Shown: positions 1 to 10,203, counted from the stretch's first letter. The stretch: 64,000 nucleotides of DNA from Plotosus lineatus (GCA_024760905.1 CM045731.1:19659001-19723000), one strand, 5' to 3'. The notes: generated from the sequence alone by a model not told the origin. Translations and numbers: made by a program.

Positions 1-515
1 TCAAGATGACTCCGACTCCATTTCTCTTCCCATCCACACCATGATAAAACAGCTTAAACCCTGCTCATAAGCTTTTAGCTTTGCTACCTTTCCACCTTGT
101 CTCCTGAACACAGTATGTCCACCTTCCTCTTCTGCATCATGTCACCCAGCTCTCTATCTTTTCCTTGCATAGTTCCAACATTCAAAGTCCCTACTCTCAG
201 TCCTAGACTCATGCCTTTCCTCTTCTCTTTCTGCCTACGTACACACCTCCCGCCTCTCCTTCTTCCACATCTTCGACCAACAGTAGTCCAATTTCCATCA
301 GCACCCTGTTGGTTGACAGCACTGATGGCAGTCGTTGTGAACTCGGGCCTCGACCGATCCGGTATGGGGGTAATACTTCTGATGTGCATCATAAAAGTTT
401 GGCATTGGTTTTACGTTTAATGCCATTCCTGACACAACCCTCTGCATTTCTCTGGGCTTGGGACCGGCATAAGGGGGAGAGACACTGGTTAGTGCCCCCG
501 ACCCCGTCTCATGGC
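1..515 (-). mobile_element. RTE-clade LINE, 5' end (runs off the window)
   Basis: Read on the minus strand, this is the 5' untranslated region and the start of the endonuclease-RT polyprotein of a fish RTE LINE (Rex3/Expander type). The frame from about 392 down to 84 contains the start of the AP-endonuclease domain (VGTLNVGTMQGKDREL, then KRKVDILC), closely matching the plus-strand copy at 30165-33925. The frame shifts near residue 95 (SGDKVER where the other copy has VQETRW) and the rest lies outside the window. The upstream part, up to an AT run near 515, matches the 5' leader of the other copy (GGAAGGGCAT-type motif on the minus strand is degenerate here). Non-functional as seen. Confidence 0.75.
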
Positions 516-537
516 TGCATTTATATATATATATTGG

Positions 538-609
538 TAAAATTGGTAAGGTTGATCAACGATTTTGATATATATATATCAAAATCGTTGATCAACCTTA
601 CCAGTTTTA
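538..609. repeat. Perfect 60-bp palindrome without spacer
   Basis: Positions 544-573 are the exact reverse complement of 574-603, with no loop. The symmetry extends to 538-609 with one mismatch pair (543/604). The right arm (GATCAACCTTACC...) is the start of the duplicated CHST unit: the same sequence without the left arm is found at about 9690 and 12951. It can form a cruciform, and it marks a rearrangement breakpoint. Confidence 0.95.
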
Positions 610-1589
610 TTCGATCAGTCTCTGGAACCATAAACTGAGGCGTTCACTGCCTGTAAAAGTGAGTTTACACGGCATTTCAAGACCCCTTGCCATTGGGGAA
701 TGTCAATAATGTTCATCAGTAACAACACATTTGATTGTTCCAAAACATTCCAAGACATTTTGCTGTGTTCTCTTGGTAAATGTACAACAACCGATGAACC
801 ATTAGAAACTGCTACAAAAAAAATATGGGATGCTTTGAATGAATGGAGCAATGAACCAGATATAGATCTAACAGAAAGTGATGACGAGTATAATTCACCC
901 GATTCTCCTGCTCACTATCTTCATAAAATTAAAGATGTTCCTGGCCATGTGCTTGCTTATGTTATTTGGCTCAACCAGCCATGTGCTAAAGTTGACAGTC
1001 ATGTTGATTGGCTCGATTTTACATCTGGGGTAAAATATTTAAAGAAACAGCACCGGGAAAATTAAAGGGCCCTTTTTTTTAGATTATGCTGTTTTCTGTT
1101 TATGTTCAGCTTTCATGTAAGTAATTTGGTAATATCACAAAATAAATAACCCAAATAACAGTAAAACTCTTTTATTGTTCTGATATTATTCATGTTGTCC
1201 ACCTCGATGCTAATAAACACTTACCGTTCTACTCTGCTGGGAACAATTTTAATAAGCGCTCACCCACTCCAATTTTTAGTATACATCGATAGACTAGCAA
1301 CCTGGTCTGCCCGTGCAGTGTCTCTTGCTTGACGTCAGCTGTGATTGGCTCCAACTTCCCCCTTTGATCCTGACAAATAAGTGGTGAAAATATAATATAA
1401 TTTCCTAGTGCAGCCAACTGGGTTGTTAAAGTCTGGCCATATCTCTCACTGTTTATGGTGAAAGCCATGTAAAAGAACCATTTCTGACTTTCCAAGAATG
1501 AGACTGGGCCAGAAGCTTAGCTCGTAACAGGAAAATGACCATAAACATTAAAATAGCTTTATTTGCCAATCTATTGTAAAGTGTTCAAG
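604..1589. other. Duplicated 5' flank of CHST unit 1, with conserved small frame
   Basis: This stretch is homologous to 12951-13905 in unit 2; parts also match 54850-55560 in unit 3. It contains a plus-strand frame (700-1065, 121 codons) whose central part, with an acidic LTESDDEY motif, is kept without indels in unit 2 (13117-13326), though most changes there alter amino acids. I do not recognise the frame. It could be an upstream exon, a transposase relic or chance. Positions 1415-1500 hold a piece of the local SINE body (TGCAGCCAACTGGGTT). Confidence 0.6.
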
Positions 1590-1672
1590 GTCCACTCTCA
1601 GGACGTTTTCACTATCGCCCCAGTGCAGCTAACTGGGTTATCATAGGCCGGCCATGTCTCTCACTGTATATG
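1590..1672 (+). repeat. SINE body fragment (tRNA-head/RTE-tail family)
   Basis: The sequence GTGCAGCTAACTGGGTTATC followed by GGCCGGCCATGTCTCTCACT recurs at 54965, 55672 and, reversed, at about 18900-18950. The more complete copy at 55585 carries A-box and B-box motifs of a tRNA head. Here the head is deleted. Confidence 0.6.
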
Positions 1673-1867
1673 GTTGCCGTAATGATTAACACCATTAAAA
1701 TATTGACTCACTGTCAGATCCTTTGGAAGAGGAACAAGGTGTCACATTACCATTTGGTGGCTGCAGAATACAAAGACAATGATGTGATGGTTATCGCCAA
1801 TTTTATTCAGAATGACTCCAGGGTGACATTCGTTATGATGCTCACATGCTCTCACCAACAAAACAAA

Positions 1868-2962
1868 ATGTCGCGGAATACTGGAGTATACATCATGTGT
1901 TTAACCCTGAGTTTATTTCCTTTTATACTTTATTTAATCCTAATATCAGAGGATGGACATGAAAAACATCTCCATTTGAACAGAATCCCAGAACTTGAAG
2001 AACAGCTGGACACTGATCGGGACAGGAGACGTGAAGTGAAGATCCACACAAGTCCGGTTCCACTCAAGTTGAAGATCAGACAATACGCCAGAAAGAAGCA
2101 TGTTCGCGACCTGTGCCACAGCAGTGTTGCCATAAACATCAAAGGCAAGTGGCAGACATTTGATCAAATTCCCATCTCATACTTGAACAATCTGTTTGTG
2201 GACAATCGACACGAAATAATCTACTGCAGTGTTCCAAAAGTTGGCTGCACTACATGGAAACGGATCATGATTTTCCTGAGTGAGAGTCTGAAAGTACATG
2301 GTGTTCCTTACAGAAAACCTGAGGATCTGGTAGATGGAATAATTCATGAAGCTCCTCTACCCCGCCTCAGTGCATACCCAAGGGAAGTGATGAACAAAAA
2401 ACTGCAGACATTTAAAAAATTCCTATTCGTCAGAGATCCATTTGTTCGACTGATCTCAGCTTACAGAGATAAATTTTTAAAACTGAATCAGGTTTACTAT
2501 CAAAGGGTTGCAGTGGGATTACTGCGCAAATATGGAAATGTTTCAAATCCACCAGCATCAGTACAGGAAGCACATGCTTCTGGCATGATTCCTTCTTTCA
2601 ACAACTTTATTCAATATATACTGAGTCTCCCTGTAAAAAACGGTGAAGCGTTCGACATACACTGGCGACAAACAGTTCACTTGTGCCATCCCTGTCTTAT
2701 TGATTATGACTTCATCGGAAAGATGGAAACCTTCCAAGAAGATGCTGAGCAACTGCTTCGCATACTCCATGTTGATAACATCATCAGCATTCATCCACAG
2801 AGTGGTGGCAAAACAGAGCAAAGTGAGATAAAGAACTGGTTTTACAATATTACAGTGGATGATAGAAGAAAACTCTACAAAACCTATGAGGAAGATTTCA
2901 GACTGTTTGGATATAAAAATCATGAAAATCTAGATAATCTTGATCCTTATACCATCATCTAA
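1868..2962 (+). CDS. Carbohydrate sulfotransferase, CHST8-14 family, copy 1
   Basis: A 364-residue type II Golgi-type sulfotransferase; by family it moves sulfate from PAPS onto a glycan (chondroitin/dermatan, GalNAc or HNK-1-type). A short cytosolic tail and a membrane anchor (about residues 7-26) precede a stem and the luminal Sulfotransfer_2 domain. The 5'-phosphosulfate motif VPKVGCTTWK is at 122-131 and the 3'-phosphate motif FVRDPFVRLISAYRDK at 187-202. Family blocks HWRQTVHLCHPC (265-276) and the Y-x-x-DF-x-LFGY end (340-349) are present, as are N-glycosylation sites at N224 and N327. The length fits the family (about 340-440). Reading is open 66 codons further upstream, but I chose this Met because all three copies share it just before the anchor, and the upstream part of copy 3 is a retroposon. 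The coding region has no intron. Which CHST subtype it is, and so its substrate, cannot be assigned by eye. Confidence 0.9.
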   Translation: MSRNTGVYIMCLTLSLFPFILYLILISEDGHEKHLHLNRIPELEEQLDTDRDRRREVKIHTSPVPLKLKIRQYARKKHVRDLCHSSVAINIKGKWQTFDQIPISYLNNLFVDNRHEIIYCSVPKVGCTTWKRIMIFLSESLKVHGVPYRKPEDLVDGIIHEAPLPRLSAYPREVMNKKLQTFKKFLFVRDPFVRLISAYRDKFLKLNQVYYQRVAVGLLRKYGNVSNPPASVQEAHASGMIPSFNNFIQYILSLPVKNGEAFDIHWRQTVHLCHPCLIDYDFIGKMETFQEDAEQLLRILHVDNIISIHPQSGGKTEQSEIKNWFYNITVDDRRKLYKTYEEDFRLFGYKNHENLDNLDPYTII

Positions 2963-3437
2963 GTTGATTGTTGTTTCAAAAATATTATTGGTGTGTTAGT
3001 TTACTGTTGGTGAATATTGTTTAATATATAACGTTAGTAGCTTAGTCTTCTTTATTATCAGAATGCCATGAGTTCTATCGAGACGGAAAATGGGATTGTT
3101 TGTTCCTGTACTACAAATATACAGCAGGAACAGATTGGTTGAAACGGCTAATATATTGGTGTAATCCAACCAATACAAAGGATTGAAATGTGTCCAGTGA
3201 AATCCTTGGTTTCCTGAAAAATGTATTTATTTAGTACGTATTTATGTACATGTACATAAATATGTACATACACAAAAATTTGCATATTTCGTCACATAAC
3301 CTTTCCGACGCTTGAAGATCTGTTGGCTTATAATATAAGTTTCAACTCAAGGGGCCAATTCCATCACCAATTTATCCCATATACTTCTATTTACCACTGT
3401 GGCATGTTTTTAAAAAATATTTTTAAACCATATAGAG

Positions 3438-3470
<33 letters not shown>

Positions 3471-3473
3471 GGA
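2963..3473. other. 3' flank of CHST unit 1
   Basis: This non-coding flank is shared with units 2 (15161-15455) and 3 (57355-58640). Around 3105-3135 it has CTACAAATATACAGCAGG, the intact form of the site that carries a MITE in unit 3. A short AT/AC run ends it at about 3437-3466. No gene is seen. Confidence 0.7.
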
Positions 3474-3770
3474 CAGTCGCCCCTCTACTTACGAAATTAA
3501 TCCGTTCCAGCGCCTTTTTTTAGCCTGGAGTTTTCGTAAGTAGAGGCGCATTTTACATGTAAAAAGCGTGATTCGTTCCAAGGCTCCCAAGACTACCCCA
3601 TAAACCCTTTAAAAATGATAAAAGTACACCAATTTTGGATGAAATATGTGTTAAAAATAAAAGAAAATTTTTATTGAACCATTTAAACATTCTATTAACA
3701 TATTAAACCATTTTATTAACATATTTATTAACTAAATCATTATTAAACATTTTTATTAACGCACATACGT

Positions 3771-3828
<58 letters not shown>

Positions 3829-3883
3829 ACACACACACAAACACACACAAAACACTGTCTCTTTCTATCTCTCTCTCATTCTC

Positions 3884-3967
<84 letters not shown>

Positions 3968-4568
3968 GTCTCCCTCTCTCTCTGTCTCCCTGGTGTGTTC
4001 TGCTGAATGCGGGCTCCACCCACACGCAGTGCGCAGCCGACGGAGCAATTGTATTTAAATGTTCAAATGGACAGGATGTTGTATTTAAAGCGGAATTACA
4101 GTACCTGTTTGAAAGATCCGAGGTCCTGATTCAATATTAACTTTCTTCCTTGCAAAATCAGAGGTCTTGTCCCACGGAGCACTCTGTTTTCATGCTCCTT
4201 CTGCTTCAATATCGTTTCGAAATCATCACCTCTGCCATTGTATTTCCGCTTTTCTGTATTTTCCGGGAGTCAACATTCCTGTTCAACTCTCCTTCGAGCG
4301 ACTGACAAATAGGAAGTATGGGTACAGTTCAGCTGCCTCCTGGCCAATGGGAGGCCAGCGATGCGGATGTTGGGAGACAGCCAATGAGAGAGCAACTCAC
4401 GCATTTTTTGAATTTGTGAATGGTGTGTTTGAATTTTTGAATGGCGTGTTTGATGCTTTTCATAAAAAGGGGCTGTTTTTCGTAAAAAGAGGACGAAAAT
4501 TTAGGAAAATGTTTTTCGTAACCTGGATTTTTCATACTCAGAGGCTTTTGTAAGTAGAGGGCTAACTG
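3474..4568. mobile_element. Non-autonomous Tc1/mariner-like (pogo/Tigger-like) element
   Basis: The ends are inverted: CAGTCGCCCCTCTACTTAC at 3474 and GTAAGTAGAGGGCTAACTG ending at 4568, followed by TA. The left target base pair is GA rather than TA. Inside are a (CA)n run at 3773-3836, (TC)n runs at 3886-3965 and short A-rich subrepeats with no transposase frame. Parts recur at 16395-16735 (reversed), 54600-54720 and 62775-63010. In the other CHST units, the flank that follows here (4569 on) follows different DNA, so this element was inserted or exchanged after duplication. Confidence 0.6.
3773..3965. repeat. (CA)n and (TC)n microsatellites
   Basis: A long CA run (3773-3836) is followed by interrupted TC and CA runs to about 3965. 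The long His-Thr or Ser-Leu frames across it are artefacts of the repeat. Confidence 0.95.
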
Positions 4569-4925
4569 TACATCTTTTGGTGTACTCAGTAGATCACTGA
4601 ATTCGACTTCGTAGTAATGCAGACTTATATTTCCTACATAATAATTAAATATAAGAACTTATTATTAATATGATAGTTACTATATTTATAACAAATTATT
4701 CTGCATGTATTTAATAAAAAAATATGTAATTGTGAAGTTTTGGTGTCACGGGCATAGAAATAGAAAGGATTACACATCAGAATACATAAATTAATAGAAC
4801 TTATCTGAATTGTAATGTGTATTATAGTCTGACTTATTGTAAGTGCAGTGCTGGTATAGAAAACAAATCAGGACTATTTTAATAAAATTGTTTAGATTGA
4901 AATAATAAACTGGTTTAAAATATCT
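4569..4925. other. Shared 3' flank of CHST units, distal part
   Basis: AT-rich non-coding sequence (CTCAGTAGATCACTGAAT, then TATAACAAATTATTCTGCAT) that is closely matched at 17245-17600 and 58745-59095. It shows that the duplicated unit reaches beyond the gene. No gene is seen. Confidence 0.7.
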
Positions 4926-6140
4926 TCTTTTCCTTTTGGCTGTTCCCTTCAGAGGTCGCCACAGCGAATCATCTGGCTCCATCTCACCCTATCCTCTGCA
5001 TCTTCTACTCTTACACCAACTACCTTCATGTCCTCCTTGACCACATCCATAAATCTCTTTGGTCTTCCTCTCGGCCTTCTGCCTGGTAGTTTCAACCTCA
5101 GCATCCTACTACCAATATATTCACTATCCCTCCTCTGTACATGTCCAAACCATCTCAATCTAGCTTCTTTGACATTGTCTCCAAGACATCTCACATGCGC
5201 TGTCCCACTGATGTACTCATTCCTGATCCTATCTATCCCCGTTACTCCCAAAGAGAACATTGTGATCAACATTTTTATGTCTGCTACCTCCTGCTCTGCC
5301 TACTGTCTTTTCCTGAGTGCCACTGTTTCTAAACCATACAACATCACTGGCCTCATCACCGTATTGTACAGTTTTACTTTCATTTTTGCCGATACCTTCC
5401 TATCACACATCACACCGGATACTTTTCTCCAACTATTCCAACCTGCCTGCACACGCTTCTTCACCTCTTTTCCACACTCTATTGCTCTGGATTGTTGAGC
5501 CTAAGTACTTAAAATCCTCCAGCTTCTTTATCTCTGCTCCCTGTAACCTCACCGTTCCTCTTGGGTTCTTCTAGTTCACACAAATGTATTCGGTCTTACA
5601 GGGGCTAATCTTTATTCCTCTCCTTTCCAGGGCATACCTCCACCTCTCTAGATTTTCCTCAACTTGCTCTCTGCTCACACTACAGAACACAATGTCATCT
5701 GCAAACGTCATAGTCCATGGAGATTGTTGTCTAACCTGGTCTGTCAGCCTGTACATCACCATAATAAACAAGAAAGGGGCTCAGAGCTGACCCTTGATGC
5801 AGTCCCACCTCCTCCTTGAACTCTTCTGTCACACTGACAGCACATTTAATCACTGTCATACATCTCTCATATAGGTCCTGCACCACTCTTGCATACTTCT
5901 CTACCACTCCAGACTTCCCCATGCAATATCACAGTTCCTCTCTCAGCACCATATCATATGCTTTCTCCAAATCCACAAGGGCACAATGCAGTTCCCTCTG
6001 ACCTTCTCTGTACTTCTCCATTAACAGCCTCGAAGTAAACACTGCATCTGTGGTGCTCTTTTCTGGCATGAAACCAAACTGTTGTTCACAAAGGCTGACC
6101 TCTGCTCTTAGTCTCATTTCCACGATTATACTTACCAAAT
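4926..6140 (-). pseudogene. RTE LINE, RT domain and 3' end, broken
   Basis: On the minus strand this is the C-terminal two thirds of an RTE polyprotein. The RT block FADDIVFCSVSREQVEENLE is at about 5690-5640, preceded by GLHQGSALSPFLV, and the C-terminal RLRWFGHVQRRDSEYIG lies near 5170-5120. The 3' end reads into GGCGACC..CTGAAGGGAACAG at about 4950, the usual tail of this family. Stops and frameshifts break it into at least four pieces. The same insertion, at the same place, is in unit 2 (17600-19090), so it predates the duplication; unit 3 keeps only its last ~45 bases (59096-59142). Confidence 0.85.
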
Positions 6141-6224
6141 AAAGAGTTATATGAAATTATTAAGTGCAAAGTCTACAATTATAGTAAGAATGACACATTA
6201 GAAGGATTCAATTATGACCTTTTC

Positions 6225-6315
6225 TTCTTTCTTTTCAGTTGTTCCCTTCAAGGTTCGCCAGAGTGAATCATCTGCCTCCATCTCACCATATCCTCTGCAT
6301 CTTCTTCTGTTACAC
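6225..6315 (-). repeat. Short RTE 3'-tail fragment
   Basis: A second, short minus-strand copy of the RTE tail (TTGTTCCCTTCAAGGTTCGC and on), directly in front of the ERV-A LTR. The same fragment sits at 19175-19264 in unit 2. The 85 bases between the two RTE pieces are shared with unit 2 and are otherwise unrecognised. Confidence 0.7.
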
Positions 6316-6786
6316 TGAAGGGAAAATGTTCTTAATCATTATACTGTGAAGTTTTTTTCTTGTTTCTCTGAGTATAGAAAATTACAGGCTGAGATACTTT
6401 TATAACATTCAGGTGTGCGATTTCTACTGTGAATGTTGCTTCTCTATGCTAAGAGGCCATTGTTTTGTCTGACCTTGATCTATGAAATATTTATCTCCTA
6501 TTTTGATATAGTCCAGCTGCTCCTAGATACCGTAGACTTGTTTTTCTTGTGGAAAAGTTCTGATGACCACCACCAACAACTGGTTCCTCACCTAGGACGG
6601 GGAACCAACTTCAAGCTGTACATATGTGTACTCCACCATTGTGTGTTGGTGATTCGTGAATAAAGACTGTTGTTTTTTTACATGGACTGCTGTCTGTTTT
6701 ACGACTCGCTCCAGAAGCGCTTCTGGGTGACACAGGTGACTCAATCCTTGAGGAGTATTCGTGTGGTCTGATTCAGTAAACTAACA
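6316..6786 (+). repeat. 5' LTR of ERV-A copy 1
   Basis: 471 bp from TGAAGGGAAAATG to CTAACA (TG...CA ends). It contains a poly(A) signal (GAATAAAGACTG at about 6657). It aligns end to end with the LTRs at 19265-19738 and 23469-23949. Confidence 0.9.
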
Positions 6787-6790
6787 TTTT

Positions 6791-6808
6791 TGGGGGCTCG
6801 TCCAGGAT
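6791..6808 (+). promoter_or_regulatory. Primer-binding site, tRNA-Pro type
   Basis: TGGGGGCTCGTCCAGGAT lies four bases after the LTR. It differs by one base from the standard tRNA-Pro primer site TGGGGGCTCGTCCGGGAT found intact in ERV-B. Confidence 0.9.
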
Positions 6809-6869
6809 ATTCCTATTCAGGTAAGGAATTTAACAACTTCTTTCCTCCCTGGTTAGCAGTATTAAGTGA

Positions 6870-7085
6870 ATCTGGTGTACCCATGTGTGTTTCCACAGGA
6901 CAGTAGTCCAATGTACCCATGTGTGTTTCAATTGGATAGTACCCATGTGTGTTGCCACGGGACAGTAATATTAATTGAATCTGGTGTACCCATGTGTGTT
7001 TCCACGGAACTTCAACATTCTCACGTGTGTTTCCGTGAGACTAGACTTCGATATCCTCATGTGTGTTTCTGTGAGAGGATTAGAG
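6870..7085 (+). repeat. Tandem hairpin array in the ERV-A leader
   Basis: Five to six imperfect units share the core ATGTGTGTTTC, each flanked by short inverted arms. The clearest is 7019-7040: TCTCACG / CGTGAGA around an 8-base loop TGTGTTTC. Other units pair CC(A)TGTG with CACAGG, or CCTCA with TGAG. The array is also in copy 2 (19820-20040), and a single perfect hairpin of similar design is at 59767-59786 in the third provirus. It lies where retroviruses keep their packaging signal. Confidence 0.6.
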
Positions 7086-7099
7086 ATCGTGTACGCTGA

Positions 7100-7847
7100 T
7101 TAATCTAATATTACCTCGGGATGTTAATTCCTGTGTTATTAATGGATTAGTGCCCAAACCTGATCCTGAATAAACACCGAGGGATTGGATGAATTGTTGT
7201 AATTTGATGTTATTCACAACACCGTGATTAAACAATCTGGCCGCTTAGACTGAATCCCAACCACAATTTCTGTCATACCCATGCAAATGAACTTTTAAAT
7301 CAGAATATCTTGTGTCTGTGTACAGGCAGATTTATGAACATTGTCAACGTCATATTTGAAGTGGATTGAAATGAAACCCACCTGAGTTAAAATATATCAT
7401 TAAAATGGTACCTTCAACTAATCCCATGTTCATTACTATCTTCATGAATAACTCTCTTCATTATATAAAAAATATTTTGAAATTCCAACTTGTTGATCTT
7501 GCACATATGTTACCCCAAACGCTTGGAAAAAGAATTCGAGCTATGGAGGGTGATGGTATTTTGGAATGTAAGTAACAAGCAAGACAAGCAAGGCTTGTTT
7601 CCTCACTGCAGGAGTTGGCCGTGCGCGCCCGCCCCAACATGGGGGTGGGAACTCCACCCGAGACCGAGCGGATTTGATTCTCGGGGGCTGCGCAGAGCAG
7701 GTACCTGCCACAATTGTATTAAAGGCGGACAGTATGTTCGAGAACGCAAAAAGAAAAGGGCTGATGATAGGACTCAGCAAGAGACACATATGTCCCTCCT
7801 CCCTCTTAATCCTCCTCATGCGCCTCAACAGGGATCTCCCACTGCAC

Positions 7848-7897
<50 letters not shown>

Positions 7898-7900
7898 CAT
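7100..7900 (+). pseudogene. ERV-A copy 1 gag relic
   Basis: The matrix/capsid part is unreadable, though ACAGGCAGATTTATGAACATT at about 7323 parallels the gag of the third provirus near 60098. A nucleocapsid zinc-knuckle relic is at about 7705-7765: CHNCIKGGQYVRERKKKR, in which the His and last Cys of the CCHC pattern are lost. A CA microsatellite has expanded just after it. Confidence 0.6.
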
Positions 7901-7913
7901 CTCCCACTGCACC

Positions 7914-7954
<41 letters not shown>

Positions 7955-7955
7955 C
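7850..7955. repeat. (CA)n microsatellites inside gag-pro
   Basis: Two CA runs (about 7851-7893 and 7919-7952) are separated by a repeated CCCATCTCCCACTGCACCTG segment, which suggests local slippage duplication. Confidence 0.9.
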
Positions 7956-8049
7956 ATGTCCCCACTGCGGATGGGGTGTTTATCAGATTCCACTATTTCC
8001 CTTTCGCATTTCTTTGTATATATGCCGTTTTGTCCCTTTATTTTTTTTA

Positions 8050-8695
8050 GGTCGAGACTTAATGTGTGCCTTGTGACTATCAATCAGCTTTAATGGTTCT
8101 GCTGTAACTGTATGCACGCCTGATGATGCACCCTCGGATATGTCACATTTATCTGGTTCATTTGTCCCGTACAATTTTGCTGCGCTCTCTCTTTCAGAGG
8201 GATCTTTGTTATCAACGCCCTCGGTCTTGAACTTCTTCCTCTCACACCTATGAGCAGAACATAAGAATGAGGTCAGGCTGGTGCATTGTATCCCCTATGA
8301 CAGGGGTACCCAACCACCGGTCCGCGGCTCAATTGGTACCGGTCCGCAGAAGAAACAATTAATTATTTCCGTTTTATTTCTCATCTGAGCCTGAACGATC
8401 TTTTTTTTGAAAAATCTTTTATTTTGAAAAACGACCGGATTCTCTTGGTTATGTCGGTCATTTGAGCGCTACAATGTAAACCACAAAGGGATGACCTGTG
8501 AACAGAGGCGTGTTGGACACGTTTCAAACAATAGCGGGGATTTTGGGTGAGACTGAGTCTGAGCCTTCATTCTCCCTGCTGGTGCAAAACTATGTTTTTT
8601 ATTTTTGTTTTTTCCCCAAGCTCTACTTCCCAACCAACTTTATTTCAGCTGTTGAAAAATAACATTCATGGAGTGCTTCTTCTTCTTCTTTTCCT

Positions 8696-8726
<31 letters not shown>

Positions 8727-9623
8727 TTATTATTATTAATGATGATGATGATGATGATGATGATGATAACAACAACAACAACAACAACAACAATAATAAT
8801 AATAATAATAATATTTTATATAAATAAATTATATTTACAATTTAAACAATCTATGATCCCCCACCCCCGGTCCGCGGTGATAAAAAGGTAGGGGATCCCT
8901 GCCCTATAAGGCCAAGATTCTGTTTATGTCAAGCTATACTCTCGCTTAGATGACAAGTCTGGCAATTGATTCATTGCTTGAGGCGTTCCCAAAACACCCC
9001 AGTTAATCCTGTACTGAAGCCTGATGGTACCTGCCGTTTTACACAAGACTGGCGTAGAATTAACAACATAATAATACCTGTGGCACCTGTGGTACCTGAT
9101 CTTCCTTCTGTTATGGCGTCAATACCATGAAATCGTTTTTATATTTCTTTGCTTGATCTCTGTCCTGCCTTCTTCAGTGTTCCTGTTGAGGAGCAGACAC
9201 AGCCACTCTTTGACGTCATGCACAGAGGTAAACAATACACGTGGACTAGATTGCCACAAGGCTTCATTGATTCACCTGCTATTTTTTCAGCTGTTGTTAG
9301 GGATGTGCTGTGTGACCTTGTGCTTCCCCCAGGCTCTTGCATCCTCAAGTACGCAAATAATCTTCTGGTGTCTGCCGAAAGCCAGGAGGCATGCCCAGAC
9401 ACCTCATTGGCCCTTTACAAGCACCTGTCTGAACACGGCTTCAAGGTATCAAAGACAAAGTTACAGTTTTATAAGGACAAAGTGAAATTTGTAGGCTTTC
9501 AACTTTCACATGGCAGTAAGACTCTCCCCAAGGACAGAATCCAGATGATACTGGACACCCAGCATCCCGCCACGAAGGATGAGTTGCAAGTGTTTCGGGG
9601 ACGTATTAAATACTGTGGATTCA

Positions 9624-9628
<5 letters not shown>
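8050..9628 (+). pseudogene. ERV-A copy 1 protease/RT relic, split by a hAT element
   Basis: The protease C-terminal part is at about 8050-8300 (GRDL at 8052). RT runs from about 8955 to 9625: PVLKPDGTCRFTQDWR, then a stop near 9127, then an open stretch with LPQGFIDSPAIFSAVVRD and GFKVSKTKLQF. The catalytic motif is YANN (9350-9361), so both Asp codons are changed to AAT and the enzyme would be dead. The element at 8301-8901 splits it. Confidence 0.8.
8301..8901. mobile_element. Non-autonomous hAT element
   Basis: The ends CAGGGGTACCCAACC and GGTAGGGGATCCCTG are inverted repeats. An 8-bp target duplication, CCCTATGA (8293-8300) and CCCTATAA (8902-8909), is the hAT signature. It has an inner CCGGTCCGCGG pair, TTC/ATT/GAT/AAC triplet runs (8674-8812) and no transposase. 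It is inserted in the ERV-A pol relic and is absent from copy 2. Confidence 0.9.

Positions 9629-9688
<60 letters not shown>
9626..9688. repeat. (AT)n microsatellite at a breakpoint
   Basis: About 60 bases of AT join the end of ERV-A copy 1 to a CHST-unit fragment. Confidence 0.95.
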
Positions 9689-9689
<1 letters not shown>

Positions 9690-10203
9690 AAATTGTCGAT
9701 CAAACTTACCGATTTTATTCGATCAGTCTCTGTAACCGTAAAATGAGGCGTTCACTACCTGTAAAAGTGAGTCTATACTGTATTTCCTGTATAAGTCTGT
9801 ATAATCCACAGCAACTACTGCAGCGTTCCAAAAGTTGGCGGCACTACATGGAAACGCATCATGATCTTTCTGAGTGAGAGTCTGAAGGTGCATGGTGTTC
9901 CTTCCAGAAAACCTGAGGATCTGGTAGACGGAATAATTCATGAAGCTCCTCTACCTCGCTTCAGTGCGTACCCAAAGGAAGTGCTTAAAAAAACCTTCAG
10001 ATATTTAAAAAAAATCCTATGCATTAGAGATCCATTTGTTCGACTGATCTCAGCTTGAAGAGATAAATTCCTGAAACTGAATCAGCTTTACTATCAAAGG
10101 GTTGCAGTGGGACTATTACACAAATATTAAAATGTTTCAAATCCACCAGAAGCAGTAAAAAAACTACATGCTTCTAGCATGATTCCTTCTTTCAACAACT
10201 TTA
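9690..10203 (+). pseudogene. CHST unit fragment with broken sulfotransferase
   Basis: 9690-9775 is the start of the CHST unit 5' flank (GATCAAACTTACCGATTTTATTCGATCAG). It is fused to a scrap of the foldback element (AGTCTGTATAATCCACAGCAA) and then, from 9814, to the middle of the sulfotransferase reading frame. The phosphosulfate motif reads VPKVGGTTWKR, with the Cys changed to Gly. In-frame stops follow LISA (about 10057) and LLHKY (about 10128). Homology ends at about 10203. It corresponds to residues 119-247 of copy 1. It is dead, and it marks a fourth duplication event. Confidence 0.85.

Larger units (their letters stand above)
6316..9628 (+). mobile_element. ERV family A, copy 1 (5' part of a provirus)
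   Basis: A decayed gamma/epsilon-like provirus: 5' LTR, tRNA-Pro primer site, leader with hairpins, gag relics, protease-RT relics. It stops inside the RT-connection region at about 9628 in an (AT)n run that leads into a CHST fragment; integrase, env and 3' LTR are missing. The same provirus at the same place in unit 2 (19265-23949) shows that it was carried along in the duplication. Confidence 0.85.

Noticed and set aside
1670..1867. Upstream extension of CHST copy 1 by 66 codons
   Set aside because: It is not shared with copy 3, has no hydrophobic or domain signal, and would push the membrane anchor inward. The shared Met at 1868 is preferred.
3743..4048. Long Val-Cys and Glu-Arg or His-Thr frames
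   Set aside because: They are translations of CA and TC microsatellites. The same holds for the frames at 7541-8083, 9499-9703, 11650-11949 and 52927-53508.
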